64,000 nt of DNA from Polychytrium aggregatum (GCF_025602895.1 NW_026516263.1:124001-188000); one strand, 5' to 3'. Positions 48,437-58,963 are shown, counted from the first letter of the stretch. Numbers and translations are program-made. Notes: generated by a model not told the origin, from the letters alone.

Positions 48437-51400
48437 TTAAGAAGGCTTCCTGCGAGGAGCCCTGCGTGTGCTCTTTATTTGGGGCTCCTCGAGGTGTTTA
48501 CCGTATTTACTCAGCTCCTCGGGTGCATGGGACAAGTCCTCCAGTGTTTGCCATGTGTTGCCCGAGTGTGGGTAACCAACCCACTTGACATAAAACCGAA
48601 GTGACCCATCAGCCACTTTCTTGTGCCTCACGATCCTTTCGACTTCATATTCTTGAGTATAGTATTGTCCGAGGTCGTCTTCCAGTGGTGCGTCGTCCGG
48701 GACACCTTCGTCGGCGTCGGGGAACTGTGCTGGACTGCGGGTCGTGTGGCGACGCAGCTTGGACACATGGAAGACAGGATGGAGCTTGCTTCCAGGTGGC
48801 AAGTCCAACAGGTAGTTGAGGGGACTGGGTCGGGCCGCTATCTTGAACGGTCCTCGGTACTTGGGCAACAACTTCTTTGACTGGGCTTCGGGGACCTTGA
48901 TGTTGTCGGCGTCCAGGTAGACAAGGTCTCCAACTTCAAAGGAGACATCCTGGTGTCGGCGGTCGTAGTACTTCGCCATCACTTGTTGCGCATCCGTGAG
49001 CGCGTCGGCGATCATCTTGTGTCGGACTTGATGATCTTTGACAAAGGCACTTGGTTTGGGAGGCAATCCAGCCGTGGACTCGGTCAGTGTCAAGGAGGTG
49101 GGAACATCAGGCTGGAATCCGTAGAGCGCCTCAAAGGGGCTCAAGCCAGTTGTGCTCGACTTGGCGGTGTTGTATGCAAACTCTGCATGACTCAGCTGTA
49201 TGTCCCAGTCGTCTTGGCTGGTCGAGGCGTATGTCCTCAGGTATTGCTCGAGGGTGCGGATCGTCCGCTCGGACTGTCCATCCGTTTGTTGGTGGTGCGA
49301 GGTTGACATGTTCAGCTTGGTGCCGAGATGGTCGAACAGACTTGTCCAAAACAAGGAGGTGAATCGGGGGTCTCGATCACTGACGATGGACTTTGGGAGG
49401 CCGTGGTGCTTGAACACATGCTTGAAGAACAGCAGTGCAAGGTCAGGCGCGGAGCATGTCGTCTGGCACGGCACAAAGTGTGCCATCTTGCTGAACCTGT
49501 CGACAAAGACAGCGATTGCATCGTGGTCCAACTTGGTCGTCGGTAGATGCGTGATGAGATCCATGGACATGCTGGTCCAGGGGCGGTCGGGAACAGGCAG
49601 GGGTTGCAGCAATCCTTGCTCTCGGGTCGTGCGTGACTTGACCATCTTGCAGGTATGGCAGGACTCGATGTACTTCTCGACGGTGCGCTTCATTCCAGGC
49701 CAGTATGCGACTTTGGCCAGTCGGTCGTATGTCTTCTCGACTCCAAAGTGTCCAGCGAGGGGCGAGTCGTGGACCTCTTGGAGCAACTTGGTCTTCAACG
49801 ACGGAATGTCCGGCACACAGACACGGCTGTCCTTCTTCAGGAGGAGCAGGCCATCACGCACTGTGTACTCGGATGATTCGTCGTCCTTGGGGAGCTTAGA
49901 CACCTTTCGGAACAGTTCTCCGAACTGTTTGTCGTTGGCGATGTTGTCTCGGACAACATCCAGCATCGTGTTGTCGACACTGACAGTCGACTCGTACAGT
50001 GACGCCAATTGGTAGTCGGGGCGTCGGGACAGTGCGTCAGGCACCACATTGAGTTTGCCTTTCTGGTATACAACCTCGTAGTTGTACTCGGCGAGGAACT
50101 CCATCCATCGCGCTTGGCGTCGGCTCAGGTTCTTCTTGGTGTCGAGGTAACGCAGTGACTGGTGGTCCGTCACAATCTTGAAGGGCTTGGCGGTACCGTG
50201 GAGGTACACTCGGAACTTCTGCAGCGCGTAGATGATCGCAAGCTGCTCCTTCTCGTGCACGGGATAGTTGATCTCGTGTTGGGACAGTTTGCGCGACTCG
50301 AAGGCAACGGGCCTTCCCTCCTGCATCAAAACAGCTCCCACCGCAAAGTCGGAGGCGTCGGTGTGCACGGAGACATCCGTGTTCGGGTCGAACACAGCGA
50401 GGACAGGAGCGTTCGTCAAGGCGTGCTTGAGGGTCTCGAACGCTTGGCGTTGTGGGTGGTCCCACACGAAGGGGCACTCTTTGCGGAGTAGGTCTGTGAG
50501 TGGACCGGCAGTGCGCGCCAGATCGGGGATGAATCGGCGGTAGTAGTTGACGAGACCGAGAAACGACTGCACGTCAGAGACGCATGCGAGCGGCGGCCAC
50601 TCGACCACAGACTTGACCTTGGCGGGGTCGACTTCGATTCCTCTTCCTGAGACAACGTGTCCCAGGAACGGGACTTGATTCTTGAAGAACTCACACTTGG
50701 ACAGTTTGGCATACAACTTGTGCTCGCGTAGCTTGGCCAGCACGCGGGCGACATGACCTTCATGGGTCGCTTCATCCTTGCTGTACACAAGGATATCATC
50801 CAGGTACACGATGACAGAGTTGTCGAGCTCTTGGCGGAACACATCGTTCATCAGCTGCATGAACGTGGCAGGTGCGTTCGTCAATCCGAACGGCAGCACT
50901 AGGAACTCGTACAGTCCGTAGCGAGTCCTGAAGGCGGTCTTGTGGACATCATCCTCGTGGATGCGGATCTGATGGTAGCCTGAGCGGAGGTCTATCTTGC
51001 TAAAGACCTTTGCTCCACTCAGACGATCCATCAACTCGTCGATCCTGGGCAACGGGTAGGTGTTCTTGATGGTCTGTTTGTTTAGTGCGCGATAGTCGAC
51101 GCACATCCTGAGATCACCTTCTTTCTTCTTGACAAAGAGCACTGGTGCACCATACGGTGACTGGCTCGGGCGGATGAACCCATGGGCGAGGAGGTCATCC
51201 AACTGGCGCTTGAGTTCGTCCATCTCCGTCAGCGACAGTTGGTACGTCGGTCTTGACGGAGGCGACGAGCCTGGTTCGATGTCGATGCGATGATCGACGG
51301 TGCGTTGGGGTGGCAGGCATTGTGGCAACTGGTCGGGGAATACGTCCTTGTACTCGTCGAGCAGCTTGGTCACCACAGGCGGGGGACCGGGACCGGCTTG

Positions 51401-52354
51401 GTCGGTGTCGTCGACCTCACGCACGACACAGAGGAACGACGTGTCCTTCTTGATCAGCCTCTTGAATTGCATGGCTGAGAGGAGAGGTGGCATGTTGGGT
51501 GAGGCCATGCCCTGCAGGACAATGTCAGGGCCAACACGGACAGTGCGGCCTTTCCAGTCGACGACTGGAGTCGGCTCGGCACGAGCAAGCCAGCTCATGC
51601 CGAGGATGGCATCGAACTTGGTGTCGATCACTTGGAACAACAGGACAGGATGGTACTTGGGATGGAGGGCCACTCGCAGGACCACTTGGTGTGTGCACTG
51701 CTGCACACGATCGTCTGCAAGCGCCACACTCATCGGCGACTTCTTCTTGGTTGCATGTATGTTGAGCTCCTGGAGCAAGCGTCTGCTGACAAAGTTGCAG
51801 CTTGCTCCAGAGTCCACCATCATTCGGACGGTGTGACCTTGGACGGTGGCAGGGAGGTACAGCAGGGACTCTTCATGGTCCTCCTGCACAGCCTCCTGCA
51901 CCATGACTTGACTTGGGGGAACGGGCGACACTTGGTCTTGGTTGGCTTCATCACGGCCACTCGGACATTTTGGATAGGGTTCGGCCATTGCGGGGGCCTG
52001 CGGCGTCAGCACGCCATTGCACACGACGTCCACGGCTTGCGGACACATGTCGGAAGCATCCGACACACACGACTTGACAGGGGTGAGGGCACAGGCGGTC
52101 CTGTCCCTCAAGGGTTCTTGATTTTCTTTTTTGTTTTGGTTTTCAATTTTGGTTTTCTCTTCACGTTCGTGGAGAGGCAGGCGGCTTGCGCCACCATGCA
52201 CCTCTCGCACGACGCACAACACTTGGTTTGTTTCTCCTTCGGGGGAGGGGGCGAGGTGAACTTCCTCTGGAGACGCGTGGACTGCATTGAGCAATCCACG
52301 GCGTTGGTCTCCTACTAGGGCTCCAGAGCCACCTAGTAGGGTCGGCCGTTTCCC
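48437..52354 (-). CDS. Element H Pol (PR-RT-RNaseH-INT-chromodomain)
   Basis: Encodes 1305 residues from the slip site. An N-terminal region with low-complexity Lys/Asn/Glu leads to retropepsin ([17 protein letters not shown], about 51820). RT has [19 protein letters not shown] and YLDDILVYS near 50805-50775. RNase H ([15 protein letters not shown]), HHCC ([10 protein letters not shown]...CHTCKMVK), DDE core ([28 protein letters not shown]), GPY/F and chromodomain ([13 protein letters not shown]...[15 protein letters not shown]) follow. The chromodomain and RT differ clearly from the other families, pointing to a separate chromovirus lineage, consistent with its tRNA primer site. The frame is open. 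Confidence 0.94.
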   Translation of the reverse strand, partial: GKRPTLLGGSGALVGDQRRGLLNAVHASPEEVHLAPSPEGETNQVLCVVREVHGGASRLPLHEREEKTKIENQNKKENQEPLRDRTACALTPVKSCVSDASDMCPQAVDVVCNGVLTPQAPAMAEPYPKCPSGRDEANQDQVSPVPPSQVMVQEAVQEDHEESLLYLPATVQGHTVRMMVDSGASCNFVSRRLLQELNIHATKKKSPMSVALADDRVQQCTHQVVLRVALHPKYHPVLLFQVIDTKFDAILGMSWLARAEPTPVVDWKGRTVRVGPDIVLQGMASPNMPPLLSAMQFKRLIKKDTSFLCVVREVDDTDQAGPGPPPVVTKLLDEYKDVFPDQLPQCLPPQRTVDHRIDIEPGSSPPSRPTYQLSLTEMDELKRQLDDLLAHGFIRPSQSPYGAPVLFVKKKEGDLRMCVDYRALNKQTIKNTYPLPRIDELMDRLSGAKVFSKIDLRSGYHQIRIHEDDVHKTAFRTRYGLYEFLVLPFGLTNAPATFMQLMNDVFRQELDNSVIVYLDDILVYSKDEATHEGHVARVLAKLREHKLYAKLSKCEFFKNQVPFLGHVVSGRGIEVDPAKVKSVVEWPPLACVSDVQSFLGLVNYYRRFIPDLARTAGPLTDLLRKECPFVWDHPQRQAFETLKHALTNAPVLAVFDPNTDVSVHTDASDFAVGAVLMQEGRPVAFESRKLSQHEINYPVHEKEQLAIIYALQKFRVYLHGTAKPFKIVTDHQSLRYLDTKKNLSRRQARWMEFLAEYNYEVVYQKGKLNVVPDALSRRPDYQLASLYESTVSVDNTMLDVVRDNIANDKQFGELFRKVSKLPKDDESSEYTVRDGLLLLKKDSRVCVPDIPSLKTKLLQEVHDSPLAGHFGVEKTYDRLAKVAYWPGMKRTVEKYIESCHTCKMVKSRTTREQGLLQPLPVPDRPWTSMSMDLITHLPTTKLDHDAIAVFVDRFSKMAHFVPCQTTCSAPDLALLFFKHVFKHHGLPKSIVSDRDPRFTSLFWTSLFDHLGTKLNMSTSHHQQTDGQSERTIRTLEQYLRTYASTSQDDWDIQLSHAEFAYNTAKSSTTGLSPFEALYGFQPDVPTSLTLTESTAGLPPKPSAFVKDHQVRHKMIADALTDAQQVMAKYYDRRHQDVSFEVGDLVYLDADNIKVPEAQSKKLLPKYRGPFKIAARPSPLNYLLDLPPGSKLHPVFHVSKLRRHTTRSPAQFPDADEGVPDDAPLEDDLGQYYTQEYEVERIVRHKKVADGSLRFYVKWVGYPHSGNTWQTLEDLSHAPEELSKYGKHLEEPQIKSTRRAPRRKPS
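52311..52354 (-). promoter_or_regulatory. -1 ribosomal frameshift signal, element H
   Basis: Gag frame TCG GGA AAC gives GGGAAAC (52354-52348). After 7 nt a 9-bp perfect stem CCTACTAGG (52340-52332) / CCTAGTAGG (52319-52311) follows, with an inner GGCT/AGCC stem. The gag TAG lies in the 5' arm. Confidence 0.88.
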
Positions 52355-53154
52355 GACTTCATGGGGCACTCCTTGGCCTGGTGTCCCGGTCGGTGACAGA
52401 AGAAGCAGGAACCATGGCGGAGGTCCTCCTGCTTCTGTCTGTCCTTGGGGGAGACAGTGGCAGCTTGCTGGAACCGGGAGCGGGGAGGGCCACGAGCCTC
52501 CATGGCGTTGACGTCAACGTCCATGGGCTCAGGCATGGGTCTTGCGGGCGGGGCCGGGCGAGGCGGACGGGCTGGGACGTGATGAGACCGATGGCCGCCT
52601 GCCAGCTGCGGGTAGAACTGGCGGCCATGGTACTGGACGTTGTCGAGGTTCTCGGCAACGTCCATCATCACGTCCAGGGACTTGCGGGCATCAGGGTTGC
52701 TGGCGATGTACTCTCTGATCTTGGGCTTGAGGCCCTTCTGGAAGAGGTACATCGCATCAGCAGAGCCCAGCTCCTCAATCTGGGAGGAGAGGTCTTCAAA
52801 CTCCTCGATGTAGCGGGTCACAGAACCACGCTGCACGAGAGAGTATAGCTTGTCACGGGCAATGAGTTCAGCATTGGGGCTGCCGAAGCGGCGACGGAGG
52901 CGGTCCTTGAAGTCGTCAAACACACCTTCGCTCTGCTCGTCGAACCCTTGGCGGCGGTACCAACGGTACGCCTGGTCCTTTAAGCAGAGCTTGGCGGCGA
53001 CGATGTGGTGGGTGGGGGCGACTTGGGCAGCATCGAGGTAGTCCTCGAGTTGCTGCAGCCAGTCCTCCACCGAGGAGGAGCGGCTCTTCCCAGTAAACAC
53101 TGGGGCACGGAAGGTCTTGAGGAAGGCTTCCGGAAGTGGGCGGGGGTTGCTCAT
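52333..53154 (-). CDS. Element H Gag
   Basis: Encodes 273 residues from the ATG at 53154. Gag core with [39 protein letters not shown] and [21 protein letters not shown] Pro-rich stretch and a CCHC knuckle ([15 protein letters not shown]) follow, with MKSGNGRPY at the end. The knuckle-to-stop distance is only about 9 residues, so the slippery site is part of the knuckle tail. Confidence 0.92.
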   Translation of the reverse strand: MSNPRPLPEAFLKTFRAPVFTGKSRSSSVEDWLQQLEDYLDAAQVAPTHHIVAAKLCLKDQAYRWYRRQGFDEQSEGVFDDFKDRLRRRFGSPNAELIARDKLYSLVQRGSVTRYIEEFEDLSSQIEELGSADAMYLFQKGLKPKIREYIASNPDARKSLDVMMDVAENLDNVQYHGRQFYPQLAGGHRSHHVPARPPRPAPPARPMPEPMDVDVNAMEARGPPRSRFQQAATVSPKDRQKQEDLRHGSCFFCHRPGHQAKECPMKSGNGRPY

Positions 53155-53276
53155 GGCAGGGGCAGGCTCCAGGGACAGAGAGGAGAGTCGGTCGGCAAGA
53201 GAGGCGGGATCCAGCTTGAGGATCTAGAAAGAGGACAAACAGGACGAAAACAAGACGAGGATTTCCGATGCTACCA
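53155..53276 (-). promoter_or_regulatory. Element H leader with tRNA-type primer-binding site
   Basis: On the minus strand the base after the 5' LTR starts TGGTAGCATCGG (53276-53265). TGGTAGCA complements the CCA-ended 3' terminus (UGCUACCA) common to eukaryotic initiator Met tRNAs. The rest is untranslated leader. No LTR-complementary self-priming site was found here, unlike B-G. Confidence 0.6.
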
Positions 53277-53308
53277 TGTAACGTCCACTACTGGGACGTT
53301 GGGGCAAG
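53277..53308 (-). repeat. 5' LTR of element H, segment left of E2
   Basis: 32 bp, TGTAACGTCC...GGGGCAAG. It continues at 59383 after E2. Compared with 48119-48427, ACG is missing at the junction. Confidence 0.9.
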
Positions 53309-53727
53309 TGTGATGACCAGCATCACAACGGACCAATGAGATTGTCCCGCATGCTCTCGCCCTCCGCACCAATCATGAGTCCCCACGTGTTTGTTTGCCC
53401 CCATGCATGAGCACGCGCCGTTGCCACCCGCGTCTACTGGTTTCCTGCCTCCCCCACCGCTCGGCACATGTCCCCGGGCTGTGCCAAGCCTCTCTCGCTT
53501 GCACACCAGCCACTCTCGCACCCCCTTCTCGCTTCTCTGTGATGCTCCACCCTTCTCGCCCACTTTTGCCCCTCGACCTTCTCCCGGTCTATAAATAGCC
53601 CTGCATGTCTGAGCCTATGTTGAACACCAGTTCGAACAAAACTTGTTCTTTGGTGTTCGGGGCTAAAAGCTAATAAAGCTCATACCAAGCACTTGGTCTT
53701 CGTCCTTGCGCTTGTTCACTCCTTACA
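53309..53727 (+). repeat. 5' LTR of element E2
   Basis: 419 bp. TATAAATA at 53590-53597, self-priming donor AGTTCGAACAAA at 53629-53640 (39 bp downstream). Confidence 0.95.
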
Positions 53728-53728
53728 C

Positions 53729-53740
53729 TTTGTTCGAACT
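53729..53740 (+). promoter_or_regulatory. Self-priming primer-binding site, element E2
   Basis: TTTGTTCGAACT, 1 nt after the LTR, is the reverse complement of AGTTCGAACAAA at 53629-53640 (12 nt, the longest match seen). Confidence 0.8.
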
Positions 53741-53903
53741 CTCTTCTACTGATACCACCTGCTTGGTATCTTCCGCTCCTAGCCCCGCCCCTTTCCTAGT
53801 CCTGTCCGAACCTCAAGCACACTTGTGTCTGAGCCCTCTTCGCTCTCCTGTTCTTGAACCTCCTCGCTTTTTTTTTTTTCCCAGTCCCAGTCCCAGTCCC
53901 GCC

Positions 53904-54881
53904 ATGGATCCTGCCCTCGTGGACCGCCTCCGTGCCTTGGAGGCCGAGCTCGCCGAGCTCCGGACAGCTCGCGATGCTCCTGCCGCTGGGTACAGCGTGC
54001 AGATGCCGGACCGTTACGACGGTAACCGGCAAGGGTTCCGGGCATTCGTAAATCAGTGCAAACTGTATATACGAATGCAGCCCCACCGGTTCCCTGCTGA
54101 CCCGATTAAGGTCGGATTCGTCATTAGTCTGCTCACTGGACCGGCTCTCCAGTGGGCGACTCCGATGCTTGAGATGGGTGATCCCCGACTCAACTCTTTT
54201 GGCGATTTCCTAGAACGCTTTTCCAAAGTGTTTGACGACCCTGATCGGGCCAGGACTGCCGAGTCAGTGATCACCACACTGTCTCAGGGCAACCGCCCGT
54301 GCGCAGTCTATGCATCCGAGTTCCTTCGTATTGCCGCCGATACGACTTGGAACGACGGTGCAAAGATCTCGTTCTTCCGACTTGGCTTGTCGGATGATGT
54401 CAGAGACGAACTTTCGCGAGTTCGCCCTCTGCCACGAGATCTGGAGGAGTACATCGAGCTTTGTAACGAGCTCGATGCACGAATCCGCGAGCGCCGTCAA
54501 GAGCGCCGAAGCACGCCTGCCCGCTACCGGTCTTCCCAGTTCGCCTTTGGTTCCGCCTCCGCTGCCGTTCCCGCCATCGCTCCCGCGCCCGTCCTCGCTC
54601 CGCCGCACCCCTCCTACATTGTTTCCGAGCCCATGCAAGTGGACTCTGCCGTCTCTGGACCCCTGACCGCCGAGGAGAAACAACGCCGCCGCCGCTTTGG
54701 ACTCTGCCTGTACTGTGGCAAGAAGGGCCACTTGGTACGAAACTGCCCCGTCAAGTTTGGATCTACCAGAGCTACCGGACCGCCCCCTGGACCTCCCGGC
54801 CCGAGGATCATCCGCACCATCGTTTACGAAGATGGAGAAGTGCAAGACTTCAGTTCGGGAAACGACCAGGCCCGGTTCTAA
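53904..54881 (+). CDS. Element E2 Gag
   Basis: Encodes 325 residues from the ATG at 53904 (shortly after a T-run at 53868-53879 and a CCCAGT repeat). N-terminal helix (LVDRLRALEAELAELRTARD), Gag core (YDGNRQGFRAFVNQCKLYIR; DFLERFSKVFDDPDRARTAE), Arg-rich segment, CCHC knuckle (CLYCGKKGHLVRNCP), basic Pro-rich tail, then EDGEVQDFSSGNDQARF. Homologous to F Gag. The stop TAA follows the 5' arm of the frameshift stem. Confidence 0.93.
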   Translation: MDPALVDRLRALEAELAELRTARDAPAAGYSVQMPDRYDGNRQGFRAFVNQCKLYIRMQPHRFPADPIKVGFVISLLTGPALQWATPMLEMGDPRLNSFGDFLERFSKVFDDPDRARTAESVITTLSQGNRPCAVYASEFLRIAADTTWNDGAKISFFRLGLSDDVRDELSRVRPLPRDLEEYIELCNELDARIRERRQERRSTPARYRSSQFAFGSASAAVPAIAPAPVLAPPHPSYIVSEPMQVDSAVSGPLTAEEKQRRRRFGLCLYCGKKGHLVRNCPVKFGSTRATGPPPGPPGPRIIRTIVYEDGEVQDFSSGNDQARF

Positions 54882-54899
54882 GTGAAGGCCTTGAACCGG
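54857..54899 (+). promoter_or_regulatory. -1 ribosomal frameshift signal, element E2
   Basis: GGGAAAC (54857-54863), 8-nt spacer, then stem CCGGTTC (54872-54878) / GAACCGG (54893-54899). The flanks align with element F (ggc...TAAGTG...agccg) while the stem bases differ and still pair. Confidence 0.85.
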
Positions 54900-57800
54900 A
54901 GCCGTGCCCACCGCCTTCCGAAAGTGAAGACATTGGTAAGGTGCCTTTGGTAAGTACTGGGGAAGCAGTGATGTGCGGACAGCTTCGCCTTGCCTCTGGA
55001 CCGGCGGACACTCTCAGCTCTGGCATAGTACCCGTGGCACCTCTGGTGTCACTGGGAACTGCACCTCATCCACAGGTGCAAATACCTGAGCTGTCCTGCC
55101 AACCCTCGGCAAAGTTAACTGTCTGTGCTAGCCGCAACCCTGGTGCCGAAGCTGGTACCGAACCAAAGTCTTGTGTTTCGTCTGTTCGTCGTTGCTCGTT
55201 GGTTGTTCCCGTCGCTGTTCGTCTTCCTTCTGGTGATTCTCTGTCGTGCGAAGGACTTGTCGATTCTGGTGCCTCTGGCAACTTTATCGACGAGGACTTT
55301 GTTGCTCGACACTCTGTCCCCACCTGCTCCAAGGCTTCGCCCTTGGCAGTGGAAGGCGTGGATGGTAAGCCGCTGTCGTCTGGCCCCATCCTCCGCGAGA
55401 CTGCTCCACTCGAGGTGATTCTCGGGGACGTCTCGCAACGCCTTCGGTTCGATGTGATCAGGTCTCCACATCAACCACTTATCCTTGGCTTTCCTTGGTT
55501 GCGCACCGCCGAGCCCAAGATTGTCTGGTCTCGCGGTCTTCTTTGTCTCCCTCCTTCTGTTGATTCCGACCCCTCTCCATGCACTACTTCTCTTTCGTCT
55601 TGCTCCACTTCCTCCAATGTCACTCCCCTTCTTGATGATTCCACTCCTTTGATTGATCTAAGCTCCTCTCCTACGCTCCCACCTTCGTCTTCCCCTTCTT
55701 GTCTTGTTCCTCCCGAACCCCTTCGCTCTTCCCAAACCCCTTCTTCTGTTGTCAGTTCTCTTTCCCTCCTTGATGTACCTCCTCCTGTTGTTTGTTCTTC
55801 GGACATTGTTCAGAATAAAGTAACCGTCGAACATTATTCTGACCTTGTCCACGCCCCTCCTCTCAGCTCGGACGCTCCTCTCCGCGTCTGCAGCATTGAT
55901 TACCGCTCGATGCGCGAGTCTTTGGATGCATGCAGGCATGGAACGCAACCCCTGACCATCTTTCAGGTCCATGTCCTGCCCACTGACGAGCCGAGCACTG
56001 CGACTGTCGAAGTGCCTGCGGAGTACAAGGACTTCCTGTCTGTTTTCTCTAAACAGGAAGCTGACTCCTTGCCTCCGCATCGCCCTTATGACTGCCCCAT
56101 TGACTTGGAGCCGGGCAAGTCGCCAAAGTTCGGGCCTCTGTACTCACTGTCCGAGCCCGAACTTCACGCTCTGCGTGACTATCTCGACGAGAATCTTGCC
56201 AAGGGATTCGTTCGTCCTTCGTCGTCCCCAGCAGGCTCACCAATCCTCTTCGTCAAGAAGAAGGACGGCTCACTTCGTCTTTGCGTTGACTACCGCGCAC
56301 TGAACGGTATCACGGTAAAGAACCGTTACCCTTTACCGCTGATCGGCGAGCTGCTGGACCGACTTCGAGGCGCGAAGGTGTTCACTAAGCTGGACCTTCG
56401 TGGAGCCTACAATCTGCTGCGCATCCGCTCCGGGGACGAGTGGAAGACAGCTTTCCGTACTCGATATGGGCACTTCGAGTACTTGGTGATGCCCTTTGGG
56501 CTCACCAACGCGCCAGCGACGTTCCAGCACTTCATCAACGACGTCCTGCGCACCGAGTTGGACCAGTTCGCAATTGCGTATCTTGACGATATCTTGATCT
56601 ACAGTGCTGATCCGTCGCAGCATGTAGAGCACGTCAAGCAGGTCCTCTCGAAGCTCCGAGCTGCAAAGCTGTATTGCAAGCTGGAGAAGTGCGAGTTCTC
56701 CAAAACCTCGGTCTCGTTCCTTGGTTTCATGGTCTCGCCCGAGGGCATCGGTATGGAGCGATCCAAGCTCTCTGCGATCTTGGATTGGCCCATACCGCGC
56801 AACATCTCGGATCTTCGATCCTTTGTCGGGTTTGCGAACTTCTATCGACGCTTCATCGATGGATACGCAAAGATCGCGGGGCCCATGACTCGGCTCTTCC
56901 GGAAGACGCATGGCTTCCAGTGGTCCCGCGAAGCCGATAAAGCATTCAGATCCTTGAAGGATGCCTTCGTTTCGGAGCCCGTTCTGGTGCATCCGGACCC
57001 ATCCAAGCCGTTCGTCGTAGAGTCAGATGCGTCGGACTTTGCGCTTGGATGCGTGCTCTCCCAGCGGGGTGCTGATGATCGCCTTCATCCTTGCTCGTTC
57101 CATTCGCGGACACTCTCGAATGCTGAACGTAACTACAGCATATACGAGAAAGAGCTGTTGGCGATCAAGGAGGCTTTCGAGGCGTGGCGACACTACCTCG
57201 AAGGCGCCCAGCATCCCGTTGCCGTTCTGACCGATCACAAGAACTTGGAGTACCTGGCAACGGCTCGCATCCTAAACCAGCGTCATGCACGGTGGTCCCA
57301 GTTCTTGTCTCGGTTCGACATCCGCATCCAGTACCGTCCTGGTGCGAGGAACGGCAAGGCCGATGCCCTGTCTCGTCGCTCGGACTACATCCCTTCGTCG
57401 GCCTCCGTGTCGAGGGATCCGCCTCTGCTTCTCGATCCTGCCGCGGTGATACGCGTGCTCCGAAGCAGAGACGCCCGCTCTTCGGTTGCAAGTCGCAGTG
57501 ACCCTGTGGATTTGCTGCAGCTCATAGCCGAAGAGCAGGCTCGGGATCCCGGTCTAGACAAATACCGTCGTGACCCGAAGTTCGTCTGGAATGGCCAGTA
57601 CCTCACCTTCCAGAACAGGATTGTGGTCCCAGAGTCGTGCCGAGTTCCGGCGCTCAAGTCGTGCCATGACCCAGTCGCTGTGGGTCATCCAGGCATCCGA
57701 CGGACTCTGGCTCTGGTATCGCGACAGTTTTGGTGGCAAACCTATCGGAAAGATGTCAAAGAGTACGTCTCGACGTGCGACACCTGTGCACGCTCGAAAG

Positions 57801-58963
57801 CTCCGCGACACAAGCCGTTTGGGTTCCTGTTGCCACTCCAGACAGCCGATCGACCCTGGGGGACACTGACCATGGACTTTATCACTGATCTGCCAAAGTC
57901 CAAGGGTCACACCTGCATCTTTGTGGTGGTATGCAGCCTCACAAAGATGGCACACTTTATGTCCTGGCGTTCACTGCCGTCGGCGGAGGAGACTGCGTCA
58001 CTGTTCCTCGACAATGTCTTTCGTCTCCATGGCCTCCCCGACACAGTGGTTTCAGACCGAGGAAGTCAGTTCACCTCTCGGTTCTGGAAGGCACTCTGCA
58101 CGCAGCTCGGGATCCAAACCAGTCTGTCCACGGCCTTCCATCCCCAGACCGATGGACAGACTGAGAGGGTCAACCAGGTCATCAACCAATACCTGCGCTG
58201 TTACACGTCGTATCAGCAAGATGACTGGGCCGAGCTGCTGCCGTTGGCCGAGTTCTCTTACAATAACCTCGAGAACTCGTCAACACATGCCTCGCCATTC
58301 TTGGCAACCTATGGGTTCCACCCAAGGTTCGAAGTCCCCGTTGTCGCTGGCGGCCCTGATGTTCCCTCTGCCACGGAGAGGGTTGAACATCTCCAGCGGA
58401 ACCTGGCACTGTTGAAGGAGAATCTTGAGAAGGCAAAGTCTGACTACAAGCACTTCTCAGATCTCCGGAGGTCCCAGGCTCCCGACTTGCGTCCGGGCGA
58501 TCAAGTCTGGGTGCTGACTCGTAACATCAGCACCACTCGCCCAAGCAAGAAGCTGGATTACCAGAGGATTGGACCATTCACCATCCTCGAGGCCGTCGGG
58601 ACATTGGCTTTCCGCCTGGACTTGCCAAAGGACATAAAGGTGCACCCGGTGTTCCATGTGTCTCTTCTTGAGCCCTACAAGAAGAACTCGCTTCCGGGTC
58701 GGGTGCAAGCGCCGCCCCCTGCGGTGGTCATCGATGGGAACTTGGAGTGGGAGGTCGAAGAGATCTTAGACTCCAAGTTCGTGCGCGGAAAGCTGCACTA
58801 TCTCATCGATTGGAAAGGCTACCCGGTCACCGATCGAAGTTGGGAGCCCGCCGACATTGTCTTTGCCCCAACGGTGGCCGCGGAGTACCACCGACGCTAC
58901 CCAGACAAGCCTGGCCCCAGGAGAACTCAAGATGGAACACGCCGTAGTTTAAGGAGGAGATAG
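54857..58963 (+). CDS. Element E2 Pol (PR-RT-RNaseH-INT-chromodomain)
   Basis: Encodes 1368 residues from the slip site. Retropepsin (GLVDSGASGNFIDEDF, about 55256-55300) is followed by a Ser/Pro-rich linker. RT has [19 protein letters not shown] and YLDD at 56579-56590. RNase H (VESDASDFALGCVLS), HHCC (CHDPVAVGHPG...CDTCARSK), DDE core (TMDFITDLPK, SDRGSQFTS, TDGQTERVNQ), GPY/F and chromodomain (WEVEEILDSKFV...YLIDWKGY...SWEPADIV) follow. One oddity: the conserved Asp of VVVDSLTKMAHF is Cys (57932-57934); it is not a DDE residue. TAG touches the LTR. Otherwise fully open and probably functional. Confidence 0.95.
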   Translation, partial: GKRPGPVLSEGLEPEPCPPPSESEDIGKVPLVSTGEAVMCGQLRLASGPADTLSSGIVPVAPLVSLGTAPHPQVQIPELSCQPSAKLTVCASRNPGAEAGTEPKSCVSSVRRCSLVVPVAVRLPSGDSLSCEGLVDSGASGNFIDEDFVARHSVPTCSKASPLAVEGVDGKPLSSGPILRETAPLEVILGDVSQRLRFDVIRSPHQPLILGFPWLRTAEPKIVWSRGLLCLPPSVDSDPSPCTTSLSSCSTSSNVTPLLDDSTPLIDLSSSPTLPPSSSPSCLVPPEPLRSSQTPSSVVSSLSLLDVPPPVVCSSDIVQNKVTVEHYSDLVHAPPLSSDAPLRVCSIDYRSMRESLDACRHGTQPLTIFQVHVLPTDEPSTATVEVPAEYKDFLSVFSKQEADSLPPHRPYDCPIDLEPGKSPKFGPLYSLSEPELHALRDYLDENLAKGFVRPSSSPAGSPILFVKKKDGSLRLCVDYRALNGITVKNRYPLPLIGELLDRLRGAKVFTKLDLRGAYNLLRIRSGDEWKTAFRTRYGHFEYLVMPFGLTNAPATFQHFINDVLRTELDQFAIAYLDDILIYSADPSQHVEHVKQVLSKLRAAKLYCKLEKCEFSKTSVSFLGFMVSPEGIGMERSKLSAILDWPIPRNISDLRSFVGFANFYRRFIDGYAKIAGPMTRLFRKTHGFQWSREADKAFRSLKDAFVSEPVLVHPDPSKPFVVESDASDFALGCVLSQRGADDRLHPCSFHSRTLSNAERNYSIYEKELLAIKEAFEAWRHYLEGAQHPVAVLTDHKNLEYLATARILNQRHARWSQFLSRFDIRIQYRPGARNGKADALSRRSDYIPSSASVSRDPPLLLDPAAVIRVLRSRDARSSVASRSDPVDLLQLIAEEQARDPGLDKYRRDPKFVWNGQYLTFQNRIVVPESCRVPALKSCHDPVAVGHPGIRRTLALVSRQFWWQTYRKDVKEYVSTCDTCARSKAPRHKPFGFLLPLQTADRPWGTLTMDFITDLPKSKGHTCIFVVVCSLTKMAHFMSWRSLPSAEETASLFLDNVFRLHGLPDTVVSDRGSQFTSRFWKALCTQLGIQTSLSTAFHPQTDGQTERVNQVINQYLRCYTSYQQDDWAELLPLAEFSYNNLENSSTHASPFLATYGFHPRFEVPVVAGGPDVPSATERVEHLQRNLALLKENLEKAKSDYKHFSDLRRSQAPDLRPGDQVWVLTRNISTTRPSKKLDYQRIGPFTILEAVGTLAFRLDLPKDIKVHPVFHVSLLEPYKKNSLPGRVQAPPPAVVIDGNLEWEVEEILDSKFVRGKLHYLIDWKGYPVTDRSWEPADIVFAPTVAAEYHRRYPDKPGPRRTQDGTRRSLRRR

